Shown: positions 48,254 through 56,257 of the stretch, in pieces | How positions within the stretch are numbered: position 1 is the stretch's first letter | How the letters are laid out: every line of letters starts with the position of its first letter | Assembly (NCBI RefSeq): GCF_001424265.1 | Contig: NZ_LMOV01000004.1 | Location: forward strand, 1-64,000 | Length of the DNA stretch: 64,000 nucleotides | Reading direction: 5' to 3' | Source of the DNA: Acidovorax sp. Leaf160 | Lineage (GTDB): Bacteria > Pseudomonadota > Gammaproteobacteria > Burkholderiales > Burkholderiaceae_C | The notes under the pieces: generated by a model | The model's database searches: none | What the model was told of the DNA's origin: nothing | What the model saw: only the letters and a program-made list of their open reading frames with translations | Translations under genes and position numbers: made by a program

Positions 48254-48349
48254 GTCGTTGGGGGGCGGTGCCAGCTCCAGCCCGAGCCTGACGCCGCCGC
48301 GTCCGGCGGAACACGGGACGGGGCGGGCGCTGCAACGCTCCTCGGGGGG
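48244..48349 (-). promoter_or_regulatory. S-adenosylhomocysteine (SAH) riboswitch
   Basis: The metH leader carries the SAH aptamer core: CCCGAG GAGCGTTGCA (48346-48331), then GTCAGGCTCGGG (ending 48281), then CAACGACGCTCACC. P1 is CCCGAG/CTCGGG, and the P4 pseudoknot is GAGCGT (48340-48335) with ACGCTC (48255-48250). Relative to the Ralstonia aptamer that I recall, P4 shows a compensatory change (T-A for C-G). SAH riboswitches turn on SAH-recycling and methionine genes when SAH accumulates. Confidence 0.9.
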
Positions 48350-48414
48350 AAGGCGGAATTTTAAGTGAAGCCGCAGGGCGCGATGCCGCGCCGTGCGGGC
48401 CGCCGGTGCCGGGC

Positions 48415-49185
48415 TCAGCGCACCGGCAGGAACTGCAGGAAGGTGCCGCCCACCAGCCCCTGCACGTAGCTGATGGCCGCGCGGCGCAGCTTCTCGGCCA
48501 CCACGCCGGCCAGCAGGTCGAGGCGGGCGATGATCTTGCCGAACTCGCGCTCGAAGCTCAGGTTGCGGCCGTCGGGCCCGATCTCGTCGGCCAGCAGCAG
48601 CGGGCGGCCGTCGGCGCCCCGCCGCTGGGCGATCAGCCACACGGCGCTTTCCACGTTGCGCGCGGCGTTGTAGAGGTGCTGCGCATCCAGGCTGTCGATC
48701 AGGAAGAATTCGGTCTTGCCGCCGTGCGCGGTGATGAGCATGTCGGCCGTGGCGCAGGTCACCGCCGCCACCCGGTCGCCGGTGAATTCGGGGCTGAGCG
48801 CCAGCGCCAGGGCGGCGATGTCGCGCCGGCCCTGCAGCGCCGGCCAGGGCGTGCGCTGCTCGACGGCGTCGCGCACGCGCTGCCCCGCCAGGATGCGCCC
48901 CGGCAGCTGGCCGGGCTCCAGCCCCTTGCGCCATTCGGCCGGGTTGCGGCGGTAGAGCTTGTCCATCAGCAGGTAGAGGCTGTCGAGGTTGGCGCGCATG
49001 GCGATGGTCGCCATGCGGTTCACGTCGGACTGGGCCAGCTCGGTGGGCGAGATCGCGGCCGCCTGCACCTCGCCGCGGCTGGTGGTCGCGGGCGTGCCGC
49101 AGCCGGCCAGCAGCGGGCCGGCCAGCACGCAGCCCGGCCACAGCAGGCATCGGCGGCGGGACAGCAGGGGTGGCGTGGACGACAT
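48415..49185 (-). CDS. putative lipoprotein of unknown function
   Basis: The 256-residue protein has a lipoprotein signal ([23 protein letters not shown], lipobox LLAGC). The mature part is mostly helical with conserved-looking blocks: [76 protein letters not shown] and the C-terminal [40 protein letters not shown] do not know the family function. It lies between metH and the cysteine dioxygenase-like gene on the opposite strand and is probably monocistronic. Confidence 0.78.
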   Translation of the reverse strand: MSSTPPLLSRRRCLLWPGCVLAGPLLAGCGTPATTSRGEVQAAAISPTELAQSDVNRMATIAMRANLDSLYLLMDKLYRRNPAEWRKGLEPGQLPGRILAGQRVRDAVEQRTPWPALQGRRDIAALALALSPEFTGDRVAAVTCATADMLITAHGGKTEFFLIDSLDAQHLYNAARNVESAVWLIAQRRGADGRPLLLADEIGPDGRNLSFEREFGKIIARLDLLAGVVAEKLRRAAISYVQGLVGGTFLQFLPVR

Positions 49186-49387
49186 GAGCGCCGCATTATC
49201 GGCAGGTGCCTGGGGCGGGCCGCGCCCCGGGGCCGGGCGGCTAAGAATCGTTGAATAATTTGCCGGTGCGGTGACGCGCTGCCTGCAACCACCACGCTCC
49301 TGGCCCGGCGTGCGGCCGGCCGACTGGGCGGCGCCACCGCCCGCATTGCCGCCTTGTCCGGTTCACCATTCGTTCGGAGGCTCCTGC

Positions 49388-50047
49388 ATGACCGGTATCC
49401 CCTTCGCCACCGCCGCCGCTTCGTCCCCTGCGCCGGCCAGGGCAGATCAGCGCCGCCAGGCCGTCGCTGCCGTGCTGGCCGACGTGCGCCGCCTGACGGC
49501 CACCGCCACTGTGCCCTACCGCGCCACGCTTGCGGCCATCGCGGCCCGGCTGGAGCAACTGGCCGCCCGCGACGACCTGTTCACCCACGCCGACTTTCCC
49601 CCGCCCGCCGTGACCGAAGGCGTGGGCGCTTCCACCCGCTACCGCCTCAACCCCGAGGACGGCGATGCGGGCCTGGCGCTCTATCTCAATGCCATCAACC
49701 CCGGCAAGACCACCGCGCCGCACAACCACACCACCTGGGCCGTGATCGTGGCGGTGCGGGGCCAGGAAGTGAACCGCCTGTATGAGCGCACCGACGACCG
49801 CAGCGACCCGGCCCGCGCGCGGATCCAGCTGGCGAGCGAAGTGACCGTGCAGCCCGGCACGCCCATCGCCTTCCTGGGCGACGACATCCACAGCATCGCG
49901 GTGGTGGGCACCGAGCCCACGCTGCACTTCCACCTGTACGGCCAGCCGCTGGAGACGCTGACCGAACGCCTGGCCTTCGACCCGGACACGGGGGCGGTGA
50001 AGAACTACAACGCCGCGTACTTTCGCCCCAGCCAGCCGGTGGCCTGA
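49388..50047 (+). CDS. cysteine dioxygenase family (cupin thiol dioxygenase)
   Basis: The 219-residue cupin has iron-ligand histidines in TTAPHNHTTWAVIVAVRG (HxH) and a third His in the cupin-2 strand (DDIHSIAVVGTEPTLHFHLYGQPLE). The pattern fits the cysteine dioxygenase/3-mercaptopropionate dioxygenase family, which oxidises a thiol to its sulfinate. Which thiol is used cannot be decided by eye. GGAGG precedes the ATG at 49388. It is convergent with a class V aminotransferase gene, with which it may share a sulfur-amino-acid pathway. Confidence 0.85.
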   Translation: MTGIPFATAAASSPAPARADQRRQAVAAVLADVRRLTATATVPYRATLAAIAARLEQLAARDDLFTHADFPPPAVTEGVGASTRYRLNPEDGDAGLALYLNAINPGKTTAPHNHTTWAVIVAVRGQEVNRLYERTDDRSDPARARIQLASEVTVQPGTPIAFLGDDIHSIAVVGTEPTLHFHLYGQPLETLTERLAFDPDTGAVKNYNAAYFRPSQPVA

Positions 50048-50069
50048 AGCGGGGTCGGCGGGCGCGGCA

Positions 50070-50130
50070 GGCATCATGCTATTAAAATAATAGCATGATG
50101 CCCTTATTGCACCAGCGCTGAAGCCCGATT
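50070..50130. repeat. interspersed repeat, copy 4, with 15-bp perfect hairpin between converging genes
   Basis: Bases 50070-50084 and 50088-50102 form a perfect 15-bp inverted repeat around AAA, starting GGCATCATGCTATTA. TTATTGCACCAGCGCTGAAG and CCCGATT follow as in other repeat copies. It lies between the dioxygenase and aminotransferase stops and provides the aminotransferase TAA. It probably works as a bidirectional transcript end. Confidence 0.75.
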
Positions 50131-51504
50131 CGATTCAAAAACAGGCGCCCCTCGCTGCGCCTGTACGATCTCCTCGGTCACCCGCAGGAAGGCGTCCACG
50201 TCGCCGGCCGTGTGGCAGTGCAACGGCGACACGCGCACCGCGCCGGTCAGCCCGAACGAATCGAGCATGCGCCGCGAATAGAGGCTCGCCACGCTGCGCT
50301 CATACACCGTCACGCCGCGCAGGCCGTATGCGTGCACGGCCTGCGTGCAATCCACGCCGTCGATGCCGATGGCGATGATCAGATCGCGCAGCGTCAGGTC
50401 GGGATGGTCCAGGAACACCTGCACGCCGGGCATGCCGCGCAGGCCGGGGCGGGCGGCGCCGTCGCCCTCCAACAGGCGCGCCAGCAGGGCGCGCTCGTGC
50501 AGCATGATGCGTTCGATGCCGGCCGCGAAGAGGGCCCGGCGCGAGGGCTCGGCGGCACCGTCAGGCTGCAGGGCAGCGGCCAGCTCCGGCAGCTCCCGCA
50601 GCGCCTCCCGGCCCAGCCAGCAGACGTAGTCGGCGATCTCGGTCACCACGGCGAACTGCCAGGGCGAGGAGCTGCCCAGGTCCCAGAAGCCTTCCGGCTT
50701 GGCCGACAGCTTGTGGTGCGGCAGCGCGGCGGCACGCCGAGACAGCCACGCCAGGCCCGAGCCCCGGCAGCCGAAGAACTTGTAGGGCGCGATGTTGATG
50801 CCGTCCACCGGCGTCTTCTGCAGGTCGATCAGGCCGTGCGGTGCGTGCTGCACGGCGTCCACCACGATGTAGAGGTCGGGCTTGATGGCGCGGGCCGCGG
50901 CCACGATGCGCTCCAGGTCCAGCTTGGCGCCCGAGATGTTGGAGGCGTAGATCACGTTCAGCAGCGTGGTGTCCGCATCCACCAGCCGCACCACGGCGTC
51001 CACGTCCACGCCGCCCGTGGCCGGGTTGCTGGGCGCCACGCGCAGCTCGCGCCCGGTCTCGGCAGCGTAGCGCTCCATCGCGTCGTACGACGAGGGGTGC
51101 TCCAGCACCGTGGTGACCAGGTTGGTGCCCGGCACGTTCAGCGCGATGGCGCGCACCATCTCGAACATGGCGCCCGAGGCCGTGAGCGCCGCATGCACGC
51201 TGCCGCCCTGGGCGTTGAGCATCATGCGCAGGTCGTCGGAGCCGGCGGCCTGGATGGCCTGCAGCTCGCGCGCCACCGGGTGGATGCGCTCGGTGTTGTC
51301 GGGCACGGCGTCGATCTGCGCGAAGCGCTCCACCGCCGCCTTCAGGCGGAACGAGCCGCCCGCGTTGTCGAAGTACATGCGCGGCCGCCCCGCATGGTTG
51401 TGGTCCACCTGCAGGAAGCGTTCGCGCACCTGGCGCATCACCGCTTCGGGGAACAGCAGGCCCTGCGGGTAGCGGGCCGCGATCGCGTCGTCGTGGCCGG
51501 CCAT
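50104..51504 (-). CDS. class V PLP-dependent aminotransferase (cysteine-desulfurase-like)
   Basis: The 466-residue fold-type I PLP enzyme contains YFDNAGGSFRLKAAVERFAQ, HAALTASGAMFEMVRAIA, TTVLEHPSSYDAMERYAAETG, and the Asp/Gln cofactor strand VVDAVQHAPHGLIDLQ. The PLP Lys is in NIAPYKFFGCRGSGLAWLS, and the C-terminal TGAVRVSPLHCHTAGDVDAF. Class V members include cysteine desulfurases and isopenicillin-N-epimerase-like enzymes; the exact reaction is not clear. The ATG at 51504 overlaps the binding-protein stop by one base (TGATG), so the two genes are coupled. Confidence 0.86.
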   Translation of the reverse strand: MAGHDDAIAARYPQGLLFPEAVMRQVRERFLQVDHNHAGRPRMYFDNAGGSFRLKAAVERFAQIDAVPDNTERIHPVARELQAIQAAGSDDLRMMLNAQGGSVHAALTASGAMFEMVRAIALNVPGTNLVTTVLEHPSSYDAMERYAAETGRELRVAPSNPATGGVDVDAVVRLVDADTTLLNVIYASNISGAKLDLERIVAAARAIKPDLYIVVDAVQHAPHGLIDLQKTPVDGINIAPYKFFGCRGSGLAWLSRRAAALPHHKLSAKPEGFWDLGSSSPWQFAVVTEIADYVCWLGREALRELPELAAALQPDGAAEPSRRALFAAGIERIMLHERALLARLLEGDGAARPGLRGMPGVQVFLDHPDLTLRDLIIAIGIDGVDCTQAVHAYGLRGVTVYERSVASLYSRRMLDSFGLTGAVRVSPLHCHTAGDVDAFLRVTEEIVQAQRGAPVFESNRASALVQ

Positions 51505-52415
51505 CACACGCCCTTCTTGCTGGGGTTGCGGAAGGCCTCGCGCACGGCGTCCGTCATGGGGAAGTTCAGGTTCACGTTGGCCGGCGGGATGGGCTGGGTG
51601 AACCAGCGGGCGTAGAGGCGGTCCATCTCGCCGCTCTTCATCAGCTGCGTGACGGCCTCGTCCACCACGGCCTCGAACTGCGGGTCGTTCTTGCGCATCA
51701 TGATGCCGTAGGGCTCCTGGCGCAGCACCACGTCGCGCAGCATGCGGTAGTCGCCCGGGTTGGGCGAGGTGGCGATCAGGCCGGCCAGCTGCACGTCGTC
51801 CAGCACGTAGGCGTCGGCGCGGCCGTTGGCCAGCAGCAGGAAGGCGTCGGCCGTGTCCTTGCCGGTGATCTCGCGCACGTCCACCGCCTCGGCCCGCTTG
51901 AAGGTGCGCAGCAGCTGCACCGAGGTGCTGCCCGACACCGTGGCCACCGTCTTGCCGGAGAGGTCGGCCAGCGTGTTGATGCCCGAATCCTTCTTCACCG
52001 CCACGGTGATGCCCGCCACGAAATGGCTGGGCGCGAACGCCACCTGCTGCTGGCGCACCACCGAATTGGTGGTGGTGGCGCAGTCCAGGTCCACCGTGCC
52101 GTTCTGCATCAGCGGAATGCGGTTGAGCGAATTGAGCAGCGTGTACTGCACCCGCAAGGCCGGCAGGCCCAGCCTGGCCTTGATCGCATCGACCACCTTC
52201 AGGCAGATGTCGTTGGAGAAACCCACCGGCTCGCTGCCGCCCTTGGGGGTGTACGAAAACGGAATCGAGCTGTCGCGGCTGCCGATGGTGATGACACCGG
52301 TCTGCTTGATGCGCGCCAGGGTGTCGATGTCTTGCGGCTGCGCGGCGGCGGGGCCCAGCAGGCAGGCGCCCAGCAGGGCGGCCAGGGCGGAGGAAGCGAG
52401 GCGGCGGGAGGTCAT
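51504..52415 (-). CDS. amino-acid ABC transporter substrate-binding protein (GltI/family 3)
   Basis: The 303-residue periplasmic protein has a signal RRLASSALAALLGACLLGPAAAQ. Family 3 features follow: LARIKQTGVITIGSRDSSIPFSYTPKGGSEPVGFSNDICLKVVDAIKARLG, QNGTVDLDCATTTNSVVRQQQVAFAPSHFVAGI, and DLSGKTVATVSGSTS. It resembles glutamate/aspartate binding protein GltI. No permease or ATPase follows; instead it is coupled to the aminotransferase. The Cys in DLDCATTTNS is typical of GltI. The LysR gene is divergent. Confidence 0.87.
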   Translation of the reverse strand: MTSRRLASSALAALLGACLLGPAAAQPQDIDTLARIKQTGVITIGSRDSSIPFSYTPKGGSEPVGFSNDICLKVVDAIKARLGLPALRVQYTLLNSLNRIPLMQNGTVDLDCATTTNSVVRQQQVAFAPSHFVAGITVAVKKDSGINTLADLSGKTVATVSGSTSVQLLRTFKRAEAVDVREITGKDTADAFLLLANGRADAYVLDDVQLAGLIATSPNPGDYRMLRDVVLRQEPYGIMMRKNDPQFEAVVDEAVTQLMKSGEMDRLYARWFTQPIPPANVNLNFPMTDAVREAFRNPSKKGV

Positions 52416-52546
52416 GGGACGAAGCTCCGGTAGGGGCCCGCGATGGGGACGGTGCGGCCGGCGGGCCCGGTGGCGTGAAGGCCGTGCGCCGCAGGGGGCG
52501 CGAGCACGGGATGGATGCAGCCCATTGTGGAAGTCGCCCAACGTTT

Positions 52547-52590
52547 CAAAAAGCGATTTTTTGTGCTCGAATCGCATGAGTAAAAGCGAT
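52547..52590. promoter_or_regulatory. candidate LysR-type operator between binding-protein and lysR genes
   Basis: AAAAGCGAT occurs at 52549-52557 and 52582-52590, 33 bases apart (about three helical turns), and CAAAAA...TTTTTG (52547-52563) forms an inverted repeat. The segment is AT-rich and lies 15-60 bases before the LysR start. Confidence 0.45.
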
Positions 52591-52604
52591 CGTTTGAACC
52601 CGCC

Positions 52605-53534
52605 ATGATGACCTACAAGCAGCTCGAAGCCCTCTACTGGATCGCCCAGCTGGGCGGCTTCGCGCCGGCGGCGCGCAAGCTGCACACCACGCAGTCCGCC
52701 ATCTCCAAGCGCGTGCACGAGCTGGAGCAGAGCTTCGACACCGCCCTCTTCGACCGCAGCCAGCGCACCGCCCGGCTCACCGAAAAGGGCGAGGAAATGT
52801 TCATGCTGGCGCGCAAGCTGCTGCGCGAGCGCGACGCGGCGGTGGAGCAGTTCGGCAAGCCCGAGGTGATCGAGCGGCGCCTGCGCATTGGCGTGACCGA
52901 ACTCACCGCCATGACCTGGCTGCCGCGCCTGGTGGGGCTGGTGCGCGAACACTATCCCAAGGTCACGCTGGAGCCCGACGTGGACGGCAGCCTGCCCCTG
53001 CGCGACAAGCTGCTGGCCGACGCGCTCGACCTGATCATCGTGCCCGACGCCTTCACCGACGGCCGCCTGTCCACCCAGCCCGTCGGCCAGGTCGAAAGCG
53101 CCTGGATGTGCCGCCCCGGCCTGGTGCCCGTGCCGCCCAGGCGCCGGCCCGTGCGCCTGCACGACCTGGCCGCCCATCGCCTGCTGGTGCAGGGCAACGC
53201 CTCCGGCACCGGCCGCCTCTACGACGCCTGGCTGCGCGAACGCGGCGTGGAGCCGGCCGACACCCTGGTGGTCAGCAACCTGATCGCCCTGGCCGGGCTG
53301 ACCGTGTCCGGCCTGGGCGTGAGCTACCTGCCCCGCCACTGCCTGGCTCCCCTGGTCGCCGCCGGCATGCTGGCCGAGATCGACGTGCACCCGCCCCTGC
53401 CGCCCGTGCCCTATGTGGCCATGGTGCGGGGCGACCAGCGCAGCGCGCTGGCGGGGTCGGTCATCATGCTGGCGCAGTCGTGCTGCGATTTCACGCGGGT
53501 GTTCCAGGTGGGGCTGGAGGGGGTGGGGTCATGA
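52605..53534 (+). CDS. LysR-family transcriptional regulator
   Basis: The 309-residue regulator has an HTH (YKQLEALYWIAQLGGFAPAARKLHTTQSAISKRVHELEQSFDTALFDRSQRTARLTEKG) and then a periplasmic-binding-like effector domain (RLRIGVTELTAMTWLPRLVGLVREHYPKVTLEPDVDGSLPLRDKLLADALDLIIVPDAF). It is divergent from the binding-protein/aminotransferase genes and likely their regulator. Its 3' end overlaps the converging MocR gene by six bases. Confidence 0.9.
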   Translation: MMTYKQLEALYWIAQLGGFAPAARKLHTTQSAISKRVHELEQSFDTALFDRSQRTARLTEKGEEMFMLARKLLRERDAAVEQFGKPEVIERRLRIGVTELTAMTWLPRLVGLVREHYPKVTLEPDVDGSLPLRDKLLADALDLIIVPDAFTDGRLSTQPVGQVESAWMCRPGLVPVPPRRRPVRLHDLAAHRLLVQGNASGTGRLYDAWLRERGVEPADTLVVSNLIALAGLTVSGLGVSYLPRHCLAPLVAAGMLAEIDVHPPLPPVPYVAMVRGDQRSALAGSVIMLAQSCCDFTRVFQVGLEGVGS

Positions 53535-54920
53535 CGGCGCGGCTGTCTGCAGCGGGCCGGGCTGCCGGGCCAGCAGATCGGACAGCCTGCCAAGAGCCGC
53601 CCGCAGGCGTTCGCGGTGCTGCACGCTGCCCAGCGAGATCCGGATGGCGTTCGACGCCCCGCCCGCGCTGCCGGCCTTGAACGCCTCCGCCGGCATGACG
53701 GCAATGCCCTCCTCGCGGCAGGCCTGCGCCAGCTGCGAAGGACTCCAGTACCCCGGCAACTCCAGCCACGCATGCAGGCCGTCGCCGCCGCCGCTATAGC
53801 GCCCCGCCAGCACGTCGCCCGCCATGCGGTGGCGCAGGCGCGCCTCCTGGCGCACACCCGCCACCAGCCGGGCGGCCGAACCATCCAGGATCCACTGCGT
53901 CGCCAGGGCGGCGGTCAACGGCGTGGCCATCAGCGCGAAGGACCTGAGCGCGGCGAGGAAGCGGCTGCGCTCTTGCGGGTCGCGCAGCAGCACGAAGGCC
54001 ACGCGCAGGCCCGGCGTCAGGCACTTCGACAGGGTCGAGAGATACACCGCTTGGTCCGGCGCCAGCGCGGCGATGGGCGGGGGAGGGGCCTCGGCGAGCA
54101 GCCAGTACGGGTCGTCCTCGACGATGCGGACCTGGCAGCGCCGGGCGATGCCCGCGAGCGCCTGGCGCCGGTCTTGCGGCATGGTGGCGGCGGTCGGGTT
54201 CTGCAGCGTCGGGTTCAGGTACAGCAGCCGCGGCCGGTGCTGGCGGCAGGCCTGCTCCAGCCGGTCGGGCAGCATGCCGTGCGCGTCTGCGGGCACCGGC
54301 TCGACACGGCGGCCCAGCTGGGCCGCTGCGGCCATCAGGCCGGGGTAGCCGAAGGGCTCCGCCAGGATCACGTCGCCCGGCTCCGTCAGCGCCAGCATCA
54401 GCGCGGCAATGGCCGCCTGCGCACCGGGGCAGACGACCACCTCGCCTTCATCCACCGTGCCCAGCATGGGGCGCAGCCACTGCGCGCCGGCGCGGCGGTC
54501 GGCCTCGCTGCCGCCGCCCAGCTGGTAGGTCATCAGCAGGGCGCTGTCGGCTCCCAGCAGCACCTGCGACAGGCCCTGCCGCACCAGCCCGTCGAAGTCC
54601 ACGCCCTCCGGCGGTGGCGGAATGTTCATGCTCAGGTCCAGCAGCAGGCCCCGCTCGAACCGGGGCGCGGCGACGTAGCTGCCGTGGGCGCCCCGCCCTT
54701 CCAGCAGCTGGCGGCGCCGGGCCTCGTCGTAGGCGCGGGTGATGGTCGTCAGGTCCACGCCCAGCTGCAGCGCCAGCTGGCGCTGCGGCGGCAGCCGGTC
54801 GCCCGGCCGCAGCGCCCCGATTTCCACGGCCGCCTGCAACGCATCGGCGATCTGCAGGAAGCGGGGGCCGCCGTGCGCGGCCAGTGTCGGCAACCAGAGG
54901 GGCGGGCGGTCGTCTTGCAT
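53529..54920 (-). CDS. MocR-type (GntR HTH plus aminotransferase) regulator
   Basis: The 463-residue fusion has an N-terminal GntR winged HTH (FLQIADALQAAVEIGALRPGDRLPPQRQLALQLGVDLTTITRAYDEARRRQLLEGRGAHGSYVA), a linker, and a fold-type I aminotransferase-like domain. The latter includes GAQAAIAALMLALTEPGDVILAEPFGYPG, YLNPTLQNPTAATMPQDRR, the VEDDPYW strand, and the PLP Lys in LSTLSKCLTPGLRVAFV. Such regulators bind PLP and often control PLP or amino-acid genes. Its target is not evident; a small membrane protein gene is divergent. Confidence 0.92.
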   Translation of the reverse strand: MQDDRPPLWLPTLAAHGGPRFLQIADALQAAVEIGALRPGDRLPPQRQLALQLGVDLTTITRAYDEARRRQLLEGRGAHGSYVAAPRFERGLLLDLSMNIPPPPEGVDFDGLVRQGLSQVLLGADSALLMTYQLGGGSEADRRAGAQWLRPMLGTVDEGEVVVCPGAQAAIAALMLALTEPGDVILAEPFGYPGLMAAAAQLGRRVEPVPADAHGMLPDRLEQACRQHRPRLLYLNPTLQNPTAATMPQDRRQALAGIARRCQVRIVEDDPYWLLAEAPPPPIAALAPDQAVYLSTLSKCLTPGLRVAFVLLRDPQERSRFLAALRSFALMATPLTAALATQWILDGSAARLVAGVRQEARLRHRMAGDVLAGRYSGGGDGLHAWLELPGYWSPSQLAQACREEGIAVMPAEAFKAGSAGGASNAIRISLGSVQHRERLRAALGRLSDLLARQPGPLQTAAPS

Positions 54921-55084
54921 GGGGGGGGGTGGGCGGATGGGTGGCTGGCGTCGTTGTCTGGCAATGTATGGATCTTGCCTCTCCGTACCATGTCACGAAA
55001 CCGCAGCGGCGCTGGCCCGCTGGGGCATTCCCGCCCTCACGGCGTCCCCTTCCCCGCTGCCCACCTCACAGAGCCTCGCATCCC

Positions 55085-55318
55085 ATGATCGACTGGATCC
55101 CGGTAGTTTTCGTGACGTTCAAGGTGCTCGTCTTCGGCACCTGCATGTTCTTCGCCGTCAAATGGCATTACGACCAGGACAAGAAGAAGACGGACAAGCG
55201 CGCACTGCTCATCACCGCCGCCAAGCTGGGCGTGGCCTTCCTGGTGGCGCTCGCGCTGCTGCTGTGGCTGGCGTTCGCGCTGGCCAGGCATCTGGGGATG
55301 GATCTGAGCCTGCCGTGA
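55085..55318 (+). CDS. small two-helix membrane protein
   Basis: The 77-residue protein MIDWIPVVFVTFKVLVFGTC has two hydrophobic helices separated by a charged cytoplasmic loop (KWHYDQDKKKTDKRA), then AAKLGVAFLVALALLLWLAFALARHLG. I recognise no family. It is an open frame with a consistent membrane-protein composition, and is possibly transcribed divergently from the MocR gene. Confidence 0.6.
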   Translation: MIDWIPVVFVTFKVLVFGTCMFFAVKWHYDQDKKKTDKRALLITAAKLGVAFLVALALLLWLAFALARHLGMDLSLP

Positions 55319-55358
55319 CGGCAGGGCCGGCGCCGGCCGAAGGCCCTGCGACGCGGGC

Positions 55359-56144
55359 CTACACCTTGCTCACTTCCACCCTCATCGCCGTGATCTCCAG
55401 CGGCCGCTTGCCGTAGTCGGAGATGAACGCCACATCGGCCGCGTCCCGTCCGTAGGCCAGCACGATGCGCCCCGCCTTCGGCTGGGGCTGCGTCGCGTCG
55501 AAGGTGTACCAGCGGTTGCCCACATAGGCCTCGAACCAGGCATGCATGTCCATCGGGTCCAGCTCGTGCAGGTAGCCCACCACCATGCGCGCCGGAATCT
55601 TCAGCGCCCGGCACAGCGAAATGCCCAGGTGCGAGAAGTCGCGGCAGACGCCCGTGCGGTCGGCCAGGGTGTCGCAGGCGTCGGTGGTAGAGGTGCTCGT
55701 TCCGTACGCATAGCGGATGTTCTCGTGGATCCAGGCGCGGATGGCCTCCACCTGGCGGTAGCCGCTCGGCTGGTCGCCCACGATCTCCCAGGCCTTCTCC
55801 TCCATCTTGTCGCTGGGGCAGTAGCGGCTGGGCAGCAGGTAGGCCAGCGCTTCGTCGGGCAATTCGGACACGGGCACCCAGGCGGCTTCCTCATCCACCG
55901 CCAGCTGGTCTTCGACCATGACGGTCATCTCCACGCCGACCTGGATGCCCTCGGGCGCGACGATGAAGCGCTGGCAGAGATTGCCGAACGCGTCCACGAA
56001 TTCGGAGCACGGGACCCAGGGCTCCAGGCTGTACTTCTCGTGTTCGAGCCACTGGGCGGTGCCGCTGCGCGGCCGGAGGATGGCCACAACGGGCGTGGGA
56101 TGCGACACGCGCAGGGTGAGGGTGCAGGAGGCTCGTAATTTCAT
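55359..56144 (-). CDS. transglutaminase-like cysteine protease family protein
   Basis: The 261-residue protein has an N-terminal beta-rich domain (LRASCTLTLRVSHPTPVVAILRPRSG) and a transglutaminase-like core. The catalytic Cys is in RTGVCRDFSHLGISLCRALKIPARMVVGYL near residue 168, His in DMHAWFEAYVGNRWYTFDATQ, and Asp in the same block. This family contains bacterial proteases and amidases of unknown substrate. It is a single gene, separated by about 110 bases from a Bug-type gene. Confidence 0.88.
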   Translation of the reverse strand: MKLRASCTLTLRVSHPTPVVAILRPRSGTAQWLEHEKYSLEPWVPCSEFVDAFGNLCQRFIVAPEGIQVGVEMTVMVEDQLAVDEEAAWVPVSELPDEALAYLLPSRYCPSDKMEEKAWEIVGDQPSGYRQVEAIRAWIHENIRYAYGTSTSTTDACDTLADRTGVCRDFSHLGISLCRALKIPARMVVGYLHELDPMDMHAWFEAYVGNRWYTFDATQPQPKAGRIVLAYGRDAADVAFISDYGKRPLEITAMRVEVSKV

Positions 56145-56257
56145 CCGGCGGAGTGTCGGCGCCGCACGGCTGCGCGCGCATCGGAGGGGGGCTCTCCCGC
56201 TTGTCGGACAGCCCACCGGGGCCGGCGCCAGGCGCTCCCGCCCACGCCCGCCCCCGC

